A stretch of DNA of 64,000 nucleotides, from positions 1 to 64,000 of the forward strand of contig LGRX02035501.1 in assembly GCA_001247695.2 (NCBI GenBank), written 5' to 3'. Shown piece after piece: positions 31,731-40,895 of this stretch (positions are counted from its first letter, which is position 1; the number at the start of each line of letters is the position of its first letter). The translations under genes and the position numbers were made by a program. The notes beneath the pieces were generated by a model, which saw nothing but the letters and a program-made list of their open reading frames with translations, was not told the origin of the DNA and searched no databases. This stretch comes from Cymbomonas tetramitiformis (Eukaryota > Chlorophyta > Pyramimonadophyceae > Pyramimonadales > Pyramimonadaceae).

Positions 31731-34700
31731 TCATCATAACTTTGGTGTCTCTGGGGAGCTTGCGACGCGCCCATGCCGGCATGCCGACTGCGAGACGCGT
31801 CCTGACGATGAGCGCCTTCCTCGGGGCTAGGAGATCTCCTCCTGCGCTGACCAGCCCGTGGTGAACTCTGCTGTGCGGCACCCCCAGTTGGACTCTGCGG
31901 GCGCGCTGCAGGTTGGCCTGAAGGTCGAGTGTCGACATGCGCAACGAAGCCACTGGAACGCTCCGGGCTGCTGGGTGCTGTAGAGCTCGGGGTTGATGGC
32001 ACGTATGAAACGGAGTCCGGCTCTTGTCCTGGGACAGCCGGAGGCACGGCTTCAGTCTGCTGCGTGCAGACGGAATGTGCAGGGGATCTCAGAATGTCGT
32101 GGATTGAATGGTGCTCAGGTCTCTGTGCCATGTTGCACTCCAAGCCCATGGTCGATATCCCGCCGAGGACTCGGCCAGAGTAGGGTGTCGGCGTGGTCGT
32201 GGCTTGCGTGCCCATGGTTGATATCCCGCCGAGAACTCGGCCAGTGTAGGGCGCCGGCGTGGTCGTTCTCGCCCCAATCCTCGCAGTTGCGTGGGCAGTG
32301 CGAGGTCGTTCTTCATGTTCTCTGATGATCGCCTGACGCGCCTGTATCGATTCCGAGAGAGCCGCCATGGCGAGGTGGTTTGCTGCGACCTCGGCCTCCC
32401 TCCGCGCCAAACTGGCAGACAGCCCAACCAGTCTTTCACCGATGACCTCCACTTCATCTTCTGTCAGCGGCGACGGTGTCCTGGTGCGACCCGTGTGAGT
32501 GCTCACACCCTCAACAGCCGCGGGGTCGGAAGAGTATCCTGAGATGCTGTCGTCTTCCTCCTCACTTCCTGCATCCCCTCCCTCGATTGGGTCCAGGTTT
32601 CTCATGAAGTCGTTTCGAAGACGCGCCTGCACCTCTGCCCGACGTGCCTCAGCCAGCAACGCCGGGCCCACCGAGGACGTGAACGCAGACAATGGTTCTC
32701 GGTGCATCACCGCCACCTTGTTCCAGGTCTCCCAGCTGCAGCAGTCAAACTTGCGCGTGCCTGAGGAGAGGTACTCCAAGGTGAACGCCATGCTGCTGGG
32801 CCCCTGCTCACTGTAGTAGCGATTGTCCTCAAAGAGGTAATACACGGCCTTGGACCGGGCGTTGGCACGGGTCTTGAAAACCCGTAGGGTGCCCTGCCGT
32901 GGGCCATCGCTCAAATGGCTTCTGGCGATCTCCAAGAGCTGAGTGCGATCAACCAGATGTGTCATATGTTTCTGCAAGGTGCCGAGGAGTCCTCCCGTGC
33001 AGCCTTTCGACTGCCCACCCAGAGGCAGAAACTCTTCCCTTTGTCCCACTCCTGCGGAGGAAGCGTACCGGTGCAGGGTCTGGTTGCTGAGTTGCTGCGT
33101 GTGCACCCCCCTTCCTCGCTGCGCGAAGGGCTTCCCGAGCTGGAACTCGATCTTGCCCATGAAGCAACGGTACTGGATGAGGAAGACCGTCTGTCCCTGC
33201 AGCGCCATGAACTCCGAGATCTCTCCCAGATCCAGCCAGTTGGCTTCTCCAGCTGTGTTCTCGCTGCGAGTGGGCGACTCCGGCTCGTAGGTGCCCTGGA
33301 ACACTGCAGCGTGGTAATCCAACATGGCAGGGTCGAAGACGCCGTTGGGCCAGGTTTGATGCCGTAAACGAAGCGGTGCTGAAGATGGTGGCGGTGCGGA
33401 GCCAGATGGCCCTGCCTCATCCCCCCTGACCGTCTTCGACGTCCTGAGAGTCTTGGATGTGCGCACTGGAGGGTTTCTTCTGGCCCCATAAGTGTCCAGC
33501 GCGTCCTGTGCTTGCTCCTCTGTCTTGCATGCTCCGAGCATCACTCTCGGGTTGTCCCCCAGATGCAGGTACTCCACGGCGGCAGCGTTCGTGCTAAACA
33601 CCTCGCCATTGCCTCCTTCCCCATCTGTCACCGGGTAGAACTTCCCCACCTTGTCCGCTGCGTCTGACAGCGTGAGCTGCGGGATCACATTCACCTCGCT
33701 CGCCACCTCCATATCGTACCTCACCTTCAGACGAGCTCGAAGGTCAGCGATGTCCACTCGCTGTACGTACTTTAGATGCTGGTACTGCCAGCGCTGGTCC
33801 TTCTCATAGTAAAAAGGCAGCTGGAACTCGCCAGTCATCTTGCCCATGGGGTTCATGATGGTGACGCCTTCCATAGTGTGACGTACCATGCGCTCCATGA
33901 GATCCCATTGGGCGCGAGTGTGCTCGCTGAGTACGCAGAACTGGCGCGCCACCTTGTCCCACATGAGCTTGCCCGTCACGACTCCTGGGTACGTCTGATG
34001 GGTGTTGAGGACCTCCTGAACACTCGCCATCGTGTACCTTCCTGCCTCCCGATGGGCACCACAGTCAGGGAGTGGGACCTGGTCGTTGTCCTTCTTGCCG
34101 CTCGGCCTCGTGGTCCAGGTTTCTGAGGGTATCTTCGTCTCCTTGTCAACCTTCTGGTCCACCAACGTAAAGTCGGGCCACAGTAGCTCCGTCTCCAGGA
34201 TGGTCTTGTATTCTCCACATCGCGGGAACTTGACCTGCACAAATCCTGCGTCTACACCACCTCCATCGCCCTCTTCGCAGAGTGTGCACAGACGAGCATA
34301 GCCCGTGCGGTCGATGTACAAGCGCTGCTGAGACCAGCTACTCTCCTTGTCTTGGTAGTCCCACGGGTTCACTGCCATGCCCCCCCATGGCTGTACGCTG
34401 GCCAGCTTGAAGGCAGCTTCGCTCTCGGCCTCCTGCCTCAGCGTGAGGTCTGGATAGCGAGGGTCTGACTGAGTTGAGGTCAGGCTGGCTTGAGTGCGGG
34501 ACTCCCTCGCATCTGGCTCTTCAGCACTGGACCACTCACCCCTGGTCGCCACATTGGCTTCCCGCTGGCTGCGTGATGATGCTTGTAGCATGCCCAGCAT
34601 CTGGTCTGTCAAGGACGTACCAGGCGGAGGAGGTTCGTACGTTGCGTTCTCGGCGTGTAAGCTGACCCGCCCAGTGAGCTCGACTTGCATCATTGAGCTG

Positions 34701-37700
34701 GGTTTCAAGAAGCCTGCCTCCACCATGGACTGGCAGCGCGCCTCGAGCCTCTCCCTCTCATCCGAGTTGAACCTTCTCAGCCTCATCTCCTCTAGCCATG
34801 ACGCCAGGCTCTCCATCAGCTCGGGGTGGTTTCGCGAGAATGCACAAGGTGCAGGCGAACACCTTTCCCCTGCGAGGGCCAGACGGTCCTCTCCCCTCGT
34901 GTCCAGGGACACTGCTTCACGTGGTGGTAGCTCGCAATCATCAAAAGCGGGGGCAAGAGTGCGCGCTGTCGCGGCCTCAACGTCGAAGATCTCGGTCGCC
35001 AGGCACACTCTCGGGTCTTCATTCCGCTTGCTCCTTGCATCGACGGGCGGCGTCAACTCGATCAATGGCAACGTGACCTTCTCCTTCATACCCAGTGACA
35101 CCGCGGCCTCAGAAGTAGCAATGCCTCTGTAGAGGTCGATGGTCAACTTGAGGGCGTTCTTCAGGGGTCCAGTGCCCACCAAGAAGTCCCACGTCGTGTC
35201 ATTGGTGTAGGTGACGAAGGCGTGGAGCCGATGCAGAGTCATGTACGGCGTGCCCGCGGCGAGAACCACATCCACGTAGCAGTACTTCGTGAATTCCGCA
35301 GGGCTGCCATCACATCTCGCCACCCTGGCCCCTGTCTCTGCATCAAAGATGGTCAAGCCCAACCTGTTGGCTGTCCTGATTGGGATAATGTTGCAGTTGG
35401 CCCCCGTGTCCAGGAGAAGCGCTTTGTACAACATAAGCAAGCCTCCAGAGGCCATCAGCGCCATCCCTTGTGCCAGAGACTCGTTCAGGAGCTTGCATAC
35501 AGGCTGGACCTGCGCCATGGCAGTGAGCTGTTCCTCTGTAAGGCCACTGAGCATCTTCTTCTTCAATAGCTCGTACGCCTTAGCGTCCATGGTCCCTGCG
35601 TGCAGCTCACCCCTCTCGCTGAAGTCTCTCACCCCGTAGCTCTCCTGGACGGTGGCCGCTGCAGCTGTTACACGCACCGTCGTCCTCTCCTTCCTGGGCT
35701 GCTCCACCATGTCCTCCGGCATCTCATCCAGAGGAATCTCTTCTTCGTCACTGTCGTCGCCCGACTCCATGCCCGGGCAGTCATCATCCTCGTCGCTGGT
35801 GTCCTGGCAGTCTGCTGCTGAGGCTGTCGGCACGGGGAGCTGGTCGTTCTCAGCCAGTTCCACCAAGGTCTCCACACCCCTTGGAGCTGATATGCGACCT
35901 TCTGCTACGAGTCCAGCAGCTAGCTTGCGGAAAGCTGCTCCTAGGCTCTTGATCACGGAGGCCATGAGCTGCACCTTCCTCTGCATCTCGTCCGCCGCAG
36001 GCGCCATGGGCACCTGTGCGTCTGCCTCGTACTCCTCGGGTGTCTTCACTGGGAAGCCCCTCATGCGCTGGGTACTTCCCAGGGCTACTGCTGGAGCCGC
36101 CGTGAGTTCAGACTCCACACTCTTGCACAGCGTCTCGGGGAGTGCCCCCAGACCCAAGGTGTTGAGGGCGCTCGAGAGCTCCTCTTCGCCCATCTCCTCG
36201 GCCATGGCTGTGAGTAACTCGGTTGGAGGGCCAGACGACACTCCTACCCCTGCGCTGCCATGGTGGTGCGCGCATGTGTCGACGGTGTGCGTCTCCCTCT
36301 CCGCGACGTGCGCTGCGACTGGTTCCCCGTCGGAGCCCTCATCCTCGGACAGCACCTGCGACTTCACGCTGCCCGCACGACTGGCCGTCTTCCTAGCAGC
36401 CACCATGCCCTGGTACTCTGCTTTCAGCGCCTCGGGATTGCCAGTGGTGCTCTTCTGCTTGTCCTCCGGTAGCTGTTTGGCTCTGTACTTGTCCTTCTCT
36501 TCGTTGGACAGCTGCTGCCAGTCCGTCACCAGGATGCCCCAGTCAGAGTTCTTGAAGCGGTTCTTCAGGTTATACATGCGCAGAGCGGCGTTCTCCGCGT
36601 CCCACCACTTGCTGGAACCAAGCCTGCTTTCGTGGAATCCAGCAGGCATCTTGACGTGTTTATAACCACTCCTGCACTGCTCGGGATCGGACTCATGCCA
36701 GCCCCCTCCAAAGCAGCGCAAGCACTTGGGCTTGTCGTTCGTACGCACGCCCTCTGCTGGCGGTGGCGTCTTGTTGTAGGAGGCCTTCTTAGCTCTTTCG
36801 GCCACATTCACCTCCTTCTTCATCTTCTTAGAAGGTGATGCATCTACCTTCTTGCTGTTCTCCGGTTCGCCTGACTGCGCCACCTCAGAGGACTCAATCT
36901 TCTTGATCGAGTTCTTTATGGCCTTGAGGTCAAGGCCATGCTGTCGCGCCTCCCAGGTGGAGTACTGGCAGCCACATCGTCTGGTGATCTCCTGGAGGAA
37001 GGTGAGGATCCAAGACTCTGCATCGCCCTTGAGCTTGTCTTGAACCTCGACGATGGCCTCCAGGTCCTTCCAGGTCACCCGATTGGGTGGCGGGAACTGT
37101 GCCCTCAGTTGCTCCTTCACCCGCGTCTGGAAGATCTTGATGCGCAGGTTGTCTACGCAGTCCTCGATGAAGGTACGCAGCTCTTCATCGCTCAACACCT
37201 TCCCAGTGTTGAGCTGCATTTCCCTGCGTTGGCACATCTTCATGTAGGTCAGACCATCCTGCCCCACCTCCTGTGGCTTCTGTGTCAACAGATCCACTTT
37301 CTCTTGAGTCCCTTTCATCATGAACTTCTTGTCAAGGGCAGCGATGAAGCCCCTGAGCGCATAGAAGTACTGGGTATCACGGGTGCCATCACGTCCCGTC
37401 AAGCCTTTCAGGGAGGTTCCATCAGTCAGATATTCGTCGGAAACCTCCCCTTGGATGTCTTGGTTTGTCACTGGCCTCGCTATCACCCACGTGGTGCCAG
37501 CGTTCATCTCATTGAAAGGGGGTCTAGCGCACGGGATGGTACCCTCGAGTGGGCCATGCTCGCTAGTGTCCTTCAGGACTCGGTCCATGTTGGAGGTCAC
37601 TACCCCCCCTCTTTCATAGTTCTCGCGCCACCAGCTGAGAGCTTGTGAGTTCTCTCCAGCCAGACACGCAGGGACGATGTCCCACAGGTATTCAAAGTCA

Positions 37701-38170
37701 GGGGGAGTCTCTCTCAGAGTCTTCATCTGAGCTTCGGTGAGGGTGCCAGCCCCGGACCTGAGCCTCTTCCTGACGTTGGCGTTGTGCTGCCGTACGAAAT
37801 TCTCGCACATGTCGGCGAACTCCCTCAGGAACTTGGGCCGATCTTCTTCCTTGGTGCCCGTGTAGTTGGGCAGCGTCCCAAGGTTGACACGAGCGTAGTC
37901 AGTATACTCCATGTCTTCTTCAAAGATTACTAATGGCTCCTGGGCTTGGGCTTGCAGTTGGACTGGTGCTTGTGCCTCAGGCTGTACTAGTGCTTGTGCC
38001 TCAGGCTGGCCACCGGCAGCCCCTTCCTCTCCCTCCAGCTCTGAGAAATGCTGGCTCACTCGTATCGCCCTCTGAGCACGCCTCTCTGCCCGTTGCTGTT
38101 CCTCGCGGTCAGCCTTGGATTCCGTTGCTACCTTTCTGGTGAAGAAGAAATACTGGTGTGAAGGCTCTTT
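31643..38170 (-). CDS. Retroelement ORF1: gag, zinc knuckle, aspartic protease and long C-terminal region
   Basis: The frame is open from 38170 to the TGA at 31643. No ATG occurs until about residue 50 counted from the GTG at 38059 (MEYTDYARVNL), so translation may start there or after splicing at the TTTCTTCTTCACCAG acceptor-like site near 38137. Features: Gln/Ala-rich start, capsid-like helices to about 350, a CLRC .. H .. C zinc knuckle (about 446-462), an acidic linker, and an aspartic protease with LLLDTGANCNIIP (about 881-893). About 1,100 residues follow without recognised domain, including a two-copy repeat of PYxGRVLGGISTMG and an Arg/Ser/Pro-rich tail. The length is far above usual gag-protease; the unknown part may be a second structural protein. 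ORF2 follows in the -1 frame with about 88 nt overlap. Confidence 0.8.
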   Translation of the reverse strand, partial: KEPSHQYFFFTRKVATESKADREEQQRAERRAQRAIRVSQHFSELEGEEGAAGGQPEAQALVQPEAQAPVQLQAQAQEPLVIFEEDMEYTDYARVNLGTLPNYTGTKEEDRPKFLREFADMCENFVRQHNANVRKRLRSGAGTLTEAQMKTLRETPPDFEYLWDIVPACLAGENSQALSWWRENYERGGVVTSNMDRVLKDTSEHGPLEGTIPCARPPFNEMNAGTTWVIARPVTNQDIQGEVSDEYLTDGTSLKGLTGRDGTRDTQYFYALRGFIAALDKKFMMKGTQEKVDLLTQKPQEVGQDGLTYMKMCQRREMQLNTGKVLSDEELRTFIEDCVDNLRIKIFQTRVKEQLRAQFPPPNRVTWKDLEAIVEVQDKLKGDAESWILTFLQEITRRCGCQYSTWEARQHGLDLKAIKNSIKKIESSEVAQSGEPENSKKVDASPSKKMKKEVNVAERAKKASYNKTPPPAEGVRTNDKPKCLRCFGGGWHESDPEQCRSGYKHVKMPAGFHESRLGSSKWWDAENAALRMYNLKNRFKNSDWGILVTDWQQLSNEEKDKYRAKQLPEDKQKSTTGNPEALKAEYQGMVAARKTASRAGSVKSQVLSEDEGSDGEPVAAHVAERETHTVDTCAHHHGSAGVGVSSGPPTELLTAMAEEMGEEELSSALNTLGLGALPETLCKSVESELTAAPAVALGSTQRMRGFPVKTPEEYEADAQVPMAPAADEMQRKVQLMASVIKSLGAAFRKLAAGLVAEGRISAPRGVETLVELAENDQLPVPTASAADCQDTSDEDDDCPGMESGDDSDEEEIPLDEMPEDMVEQPRKERTTVRVTAAAATVQESYGVRDFSERGELHAGTMDAKAYELLKKKMLSGLTEEQLTAMAQVQPVCKLLNESLAQGMALMASGGLLMLYKALLLDTGANCNIIPIRTANRLGLTIFDAETGARVARCDGSPAEFTKYCYVDVVLAAGTPYMTLHRLHAFVTYTNDTTWDFLVGTGPLKNALKLTIDLYRGIATSEAAVSLGMKEKVTLPLIELTPPVDARSKRNEDPRVCLATEIFDVEAATARTLAPAFDDCELPPREAVSLDTRGEDRLALAGERCSPAPCAFSRNHPELMESLASWLEEMRLRRFNSDERERLEARCQSMVEAGFLKPSSMMQVELTGRVSLHAENATYEPPPPGTSLTDQMLGMLQASSRSQREANVATRGEWSSAEEPDARESRTQASLTSTQSDPRYPDLTLRQEAESEAAFKLASVQPWGGMAVNPWDYQDKESSWSQQRLYIDRTGYARLCTLCEEGDGGGVDAGFVQVKFPRCGEYKTILETELLWPDFTLVDQKVDKETKIPSETWTTRPSGKKDNDQVPLPDCGAHREAGRYTMASVQEVLNTHQTYPGVVTGKLMWDKVARQFCVLSEHTRAQWDLMERMVRHTMEGVTIMNPMGKMTGEFQLPFYYEKDQRWQYQHLKYVQRVDIADLRARLKVRYDMEVASEVNVIPQLTLSDAADKVGKFYPVTDGEGGNGEVFSTNAAAVEYLHLGDNPRVMLGACKTEEQAQDALDTYGARRNPPVRTSKTLRTSKTVRGDEAGPSGSAPPPSSAPLRLRHQTWPNGVFDPAMLDYHAAVFQGTYEPESPTRSENTAGEANWLDLGEISEFMALQGQTVFLIQYRCFMGKIEFQLGKPFAQRGRGVHTQQLSNQTLHRYASSAGVGQREEFLPLGGQSKGCTGGLLGTLQKHMTHLVDRTQLLEIARSHLSDGPRQGTLRVFKTRANARSKAVYYLFEDNRYYSEQGPSSMAFTLEYLSSGTRKFDCCSWETWNKVAVMHREPLSAFTSSVGPALLAEARRAEVQARLRNDFMRNLDPIEGGDAGSEEEDDSISGYSSDPAAVEGVSTHTGRTRTPSPLTEDEVEVIGERLVGLSASLARREAEVAANHLAMAALSESIQARQAIIREHEERPRTAHATARIGARTTTPAPYTGRVLGGISTMGTQATTTPTPYSGRVLGGISTMGLECNMAQRPEHHSIHDILRSPAHSVCTQQTEAVPPAVPGQEPDSVSYVPSTPSSTAPSSPERSSGFVAHVDTRPSGQPAARPQSPTGGAAQQSSPRAGQRRRRSPSPEEGAHRQDASRSRHAGMGASQAPQRHQSYDEIWEERRRESALGPFQGGTGPAAARRARY

Positions 38171-38805
38171 TCACTCCACACTTTCCAGCTTACCAGTACG
38201 GATGAATCCGTCCCTGGCCTCACCTTTCAGTGCTTTGCTCTAAGTAGCAATCACTGCCAGCATAATCTCGTCCACGACTGGTGAGCAAGGTTCCATCTGT
38301 GACCCGGTCTTATATTGGCTCTCCCAGATGTCCAGCAGGGTTGCCTCTGCACTTAGTGTCTCTGGTCCACGCAGTAAGTCAGTAGAACGCCAGCATGAGT
38401 CAGGTGACCACAAAGAATGCTGTCGTGAAGATGCCCACTGACAGTCCTGTTTCGCTCCACGCCTTCAGGCGTACCAGTACGGATGAATCCGTCCCTGGCT
38501 TTACCGTCTGGTGCTTTGCTCCAGCAGGATGTCACTTCCCGAAATAGCCCAGTACATAATTCTCAACGCTGCAATCATGTTCGTAAAATTAGCAACTGGT
38601 TCTGCTGTGACCGCTGTCGCTGTACTTCGCAAGACTGGTGAACTTCGAGTGTCGCAACAGCCTGCTTCACTCAACCTCTTCCAAGGCTTACCAGTACGGA
38701 TATATCCGTCCCTGGCATCACCATTCAGAGGTCTCGTTCTTCAGGACTGCTGTTGAACTCTCAGCATTACAGACGACATGTCTGTAATAAGGCACATTTT
38801 TGTTT
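38171..38805 (-). repeat. Retroelement 5' leader with three copies of a stem-loop motif
   Basis: CCAGTACGGATGAATCCGTC plus CCTGG occurs at about 38193-38217, 38473-38497 and (as GGATATATCC) 38691-38715, each about 220-280 bp apart within weakly repeated surroundings. Each can form a hairpin (ACGGAT/ATCCGT). Position between the 5' repeat and gag suggests a packaging, dimerisation or priming role; this is inference. Confidence 0.7.
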
Positions 38806-39190
38806 TGAAAAAGACTGTTAATTACAGTTCTGACGCAGTCGCACAAGGAGAAGTCCACAAATGTATATCTTTACAAGCATAAGAATACTGTATCTTATTA
38901 ATTATCTCATAACACTGCTGTTTTCGCGGTCTCAAGCGAGTCCTGGTTATTCTCGGAATCACTGTTACGAAGGCAAAACAAAAATGAGCGTCTGGCTCAC
39001 TCTCACTACGCCGCCCTACTTATTCTCGCTATCTCCAAACAAGTGTAACACCCATCCGTATTTCCGTATCTCGTCACTGTCATAACTCCTCGCGCGTATC
39101 GTACTGCGCGTGTCATACGTTCGTCACAGAGACTGCTACAGCAAGTGTCACAACCCGGCTGAGGTACACGATAAGCCGTGGTTTGTGACA
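38806..39190 (-). repeat. Terminal repeat A1 (385 bp)
   Basis: 5' end of the retroelement. It matches A2 and is followed directly by the leader, without the 218-bp B unit that would complete an LTR. Confidence 0.9.
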
Positions 39191-39276
39191 CCCACGTGAC
39201 ACGCGTACAGTAAGACCCGAACCCTCGCCTGAGAGCCGGCCTGCATTTCGAACCTCCCCACCCTGCCCCCCCGCCA
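39191..39276. repeat. Right half of repeat X
   Basis: CCCACGT .. CCCCCCCGCCA matches 20687-20760, with small insertions (gac, cagt and cgc) just after the junction. It truncates the minus-strand gene that follows. Confidence 0.75.
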
Positions 39277-39552
39277 TGCATATTCAGCGCGATCGGGATA
39301 GCGTTCCGGCTCTACCAATTCAAAAAACAGATAAAACCGAGTTCGTCGGGTAAAGCGCCACATAGCCCATATGAGATCGTGCCTGTGAGGCATCGACGGG
39401 CGGCGGACAGGGCGGTTTGCCATCGTTGTCAAAGTCCACTGGTGCAAATTACATTCGGGGCATGGTTGGTGCACCATCTCATGGCGATGAATGGCATCTA
39501 CATCGATACTGGCACGATTCCGATGCACACCAAACCTTAACACTGAAGGCAT
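39277..39552 (-). pseudogene. Small CxxC/WRF-motif gene, 3' end cut by repeat X
   Basis: ATG at 39552. The frame contains CPECNLHQWTL, PHRHDLIWAMWRFTRRTR, FFELVEPERYPDRAEYA, then runs into repeat X. The motif order matches the plus-strand gene at 45957-46277 (CRVCQSWNL, HPRHDPAYAKWRFIRETR, FQLLDEHVYSDEQG), so the two are paralogues of an unknown family. The last intact codons abut the X boundary at 39276, so insertion of X removed the original C-terminus. Confidence 0.55.
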
Positions 39553-39650
39553 CACGAGTTTGCAGAGGCGCGTCGCTCACTCTCTGGTAGGAGGTGGCAG
39601 GGGTGGCACGATGGTGAGCGAAAGCAACAAATGAAGGCTAAGTAAGATGA

Positions 39651-39737
39651 ATTGAGCTTTTATACCTTAGTCGGAGTCGGAGTCGGACAGCAACTGTGGG
39701 ACTTCGGTATCCTGCCAGAACTCGCAATCCGCGCCAA
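39651..39737 (-). repeat. Repeated gene tail, copy 1 (acidic C-terminus QDTEVPQLLSDSDSD)
   Basis: Plus-strand attgagcttttataccttag and the following bases recur at 40896-40988. Read on the minus strand both copies end in CEFxQDT..E(V/I)P(Q/E)LLS..DSD and a TAA/TAG-type stop, so they look like 3' ends of paralogous minus-strand genes. No upstream body is attached to this copy. Confidence 0.5.
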
Positions 39738-39850
39738 TCTTGGGCCAACATTTGTCCGCGCCAATCTTATCTTGGCCAATCTTGTGATTGTTGGTTTCAT
39801 CCTATTGGTTTGCGGCATTCACCTTGAGAGGCCCAAGCCCTCCTTGGCAA

Positions 39851-39858
39851 TATTTAAA
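39851..39858 (+). promoter_or_regulatory. TATA-like box upstream of the gene at 39935
   Basis: TATTTAAA 77 bp before the ATG; the gene at 45172 has TATTTAAG at a similar distance. Confidence 0.45.
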
Positions 39859-39934
39859 TCGCTTGAGGCCTTTAGGAGGACCATTTTCCATTCCTTCCTG
39901 GAAGACACACCGCTTCATCTTTGCATTATCAAGA

Positions 39935-40534
39935 ATGGCGGATACCCATTACGTCCTGTTTGGGATTGTTCTTCCTTACATTCGGGAAATGCGTCAACTG
40001 CGTGAGGAATACTTTGTGCAGGCATGGGTCGAAGAACGTTTCTTGTGGGCGTTGGAAGAACAAGTTTTGACGTTTTCGGGCATGTTTGGTGATGTTTGGA
40101 TGCCTGTAACTTTGGCTCACTATTTCTATGAATTACGTGATCTGCTCGAAGTCGATTGGGGGGATGTTCGTGATTGGGGAAATTTCTTGCAGATATTCCC
40201 TACCTCCAACTTTGAAGCCCCATATTACGATGATGAAGGGTTCCATTGGCAAGGACCTGGCATGTCAAACAACTTCAGATTCCGGCTAGACTACATCGAT
40301 TTCGACGACTTCGAAAAACGGTGGCTTCGTGAATATCATTGGGCCTGGTACAACGGCTTTTACAACGAGCATGCAGATCCTCAATGGATCTACCCGTCGC
40401 GGTACGAGTTGTCTATGAGGCCTGCCTGCAGTCGATGCCGACGCATTGATATGGATCTTACCCGTATTGGCGACGAGTACATCTGCACTGACCTTGTCGA
40501 CTGTCGGCGGATGACTCGTCTTGATTTGAATTGA
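39935..40534 (+). CDS. Single-exon hypothetical protein with C-terminal Cys motif
   Basis: ATG at 39935 in a good context (caagaATGG), 199 codons to TGA. It is rich in Trp, Tyr and acidic residues (LPYIREMRQLREEYF, VEERFLWALEEQVL, REYHWAWYNGFYNEHADPQW) with a C-terminal CSRC .. ICTDLVDC pattern like a zinc ribbon. It lies between the two copies of the acidic gene tail (39651 and 40896). No family recognised. The compact architecture matches the other small genes of this segment. Confidence 0.6.
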   Translation: MADTHYVLFGIVLPYIREMRQLREEYFVQAWVEERFLWALEEQVLTFSGMFGDVWMPVTLAHYFYELRDLLEVDWGDVRDWGNFLQIFPTSNFEAPYYDDEGFHWQGPGMSNNFRFRLDYIDFDDFEKRWLREYHWAWYNGFYNEHADPQWIYPSRYELSMRPACSRCRRIDMDLTRIGDEYICTDLVDCRRMTRLDLN

Positions 40535-40895
40535 TGGTCGAATCTCAATCGGTGGCTTTAGCCACCACCCATCTATTCTAGAAAACAATTCTTCTCGATG
40601 CGGGCAACAAAAATATCATAAGTCACGTGTATGGTACAAGCAATGGTATAAGAACCCCGATCTTCACATTTTTTATAATCATTGTATGTTACATTATTAC
40701 ACAGTGGTTGTTACATTCCATGTGTATTCTATTCAATCGTGCATTATGACAAATCGTGGCTAATCGTGCAGGGATCCCGCCGACGGATCCGAATCGGTTG
40801 AGTCGTCCAAATGATGGCCCCATTCCGAATCTGTGCCCTCGTCAGCTACTTCAAGCTCAAACACACTATCGCAAGCCTCCCGATCGACACAGAGT

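Larger units (their letters stand above)
23671..39190 (-). mobile_element. 15.5-kb retroelement with DDE integrase, two methyltransferase domains and split direct repeats
   Basis: The outer ends on the minus strand are TGTCACAAAC (39190) and GTTCGCGACA (23671), an LTR-like TG..CA pair with TGTC/GACA symmetry. The flanks CCCA (23667-23670) and CCCA (39191-39194) form a 4-bp target duplication inside repeat X, as judged from the intact X at 20668-20760. The body encodes two long frames, gag-protease (ORF1) and RT-RNaseH-methyltransferase-integrase-PHD-methyltransferase (ORF2). Terminal repeats are not ordinary LTRs: a 385-bp unit at the 5' end, and a 224-bp unit, the same 384-bp unit and a 218-bp unit at the 3' end. 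No TGG-type primer-binding site is obvious beside the 5' repeat. Both frames are intact, and the 384/385-bp repeats differ by one base that I can find, so the copy is young. Confidence 0.8.

Noticed and set aside
31929..37648. Plus-strand frames opposite retroelement ORF1
   Set aside because: They mirror the high-GC codon pattern of ORF1 and show no domains; the coding strand is fixed by protease and zinc knuckle.
31643..38059. Tyrosine recombinase in ORF1, expected from the split-repeat layout
   Set aside because: I found no R..HxxR..Y arrangement in the unknown C-terminal half; a profile search would be decisive.
38171..39190. Ordinary LTR annotation (identical LTRs at both ends) for the 15.5-kb element
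   Set aside because: The 218-bp unit is absent from the 5' end and duplicated at the 3' end, so simple LTR borders do not fit.
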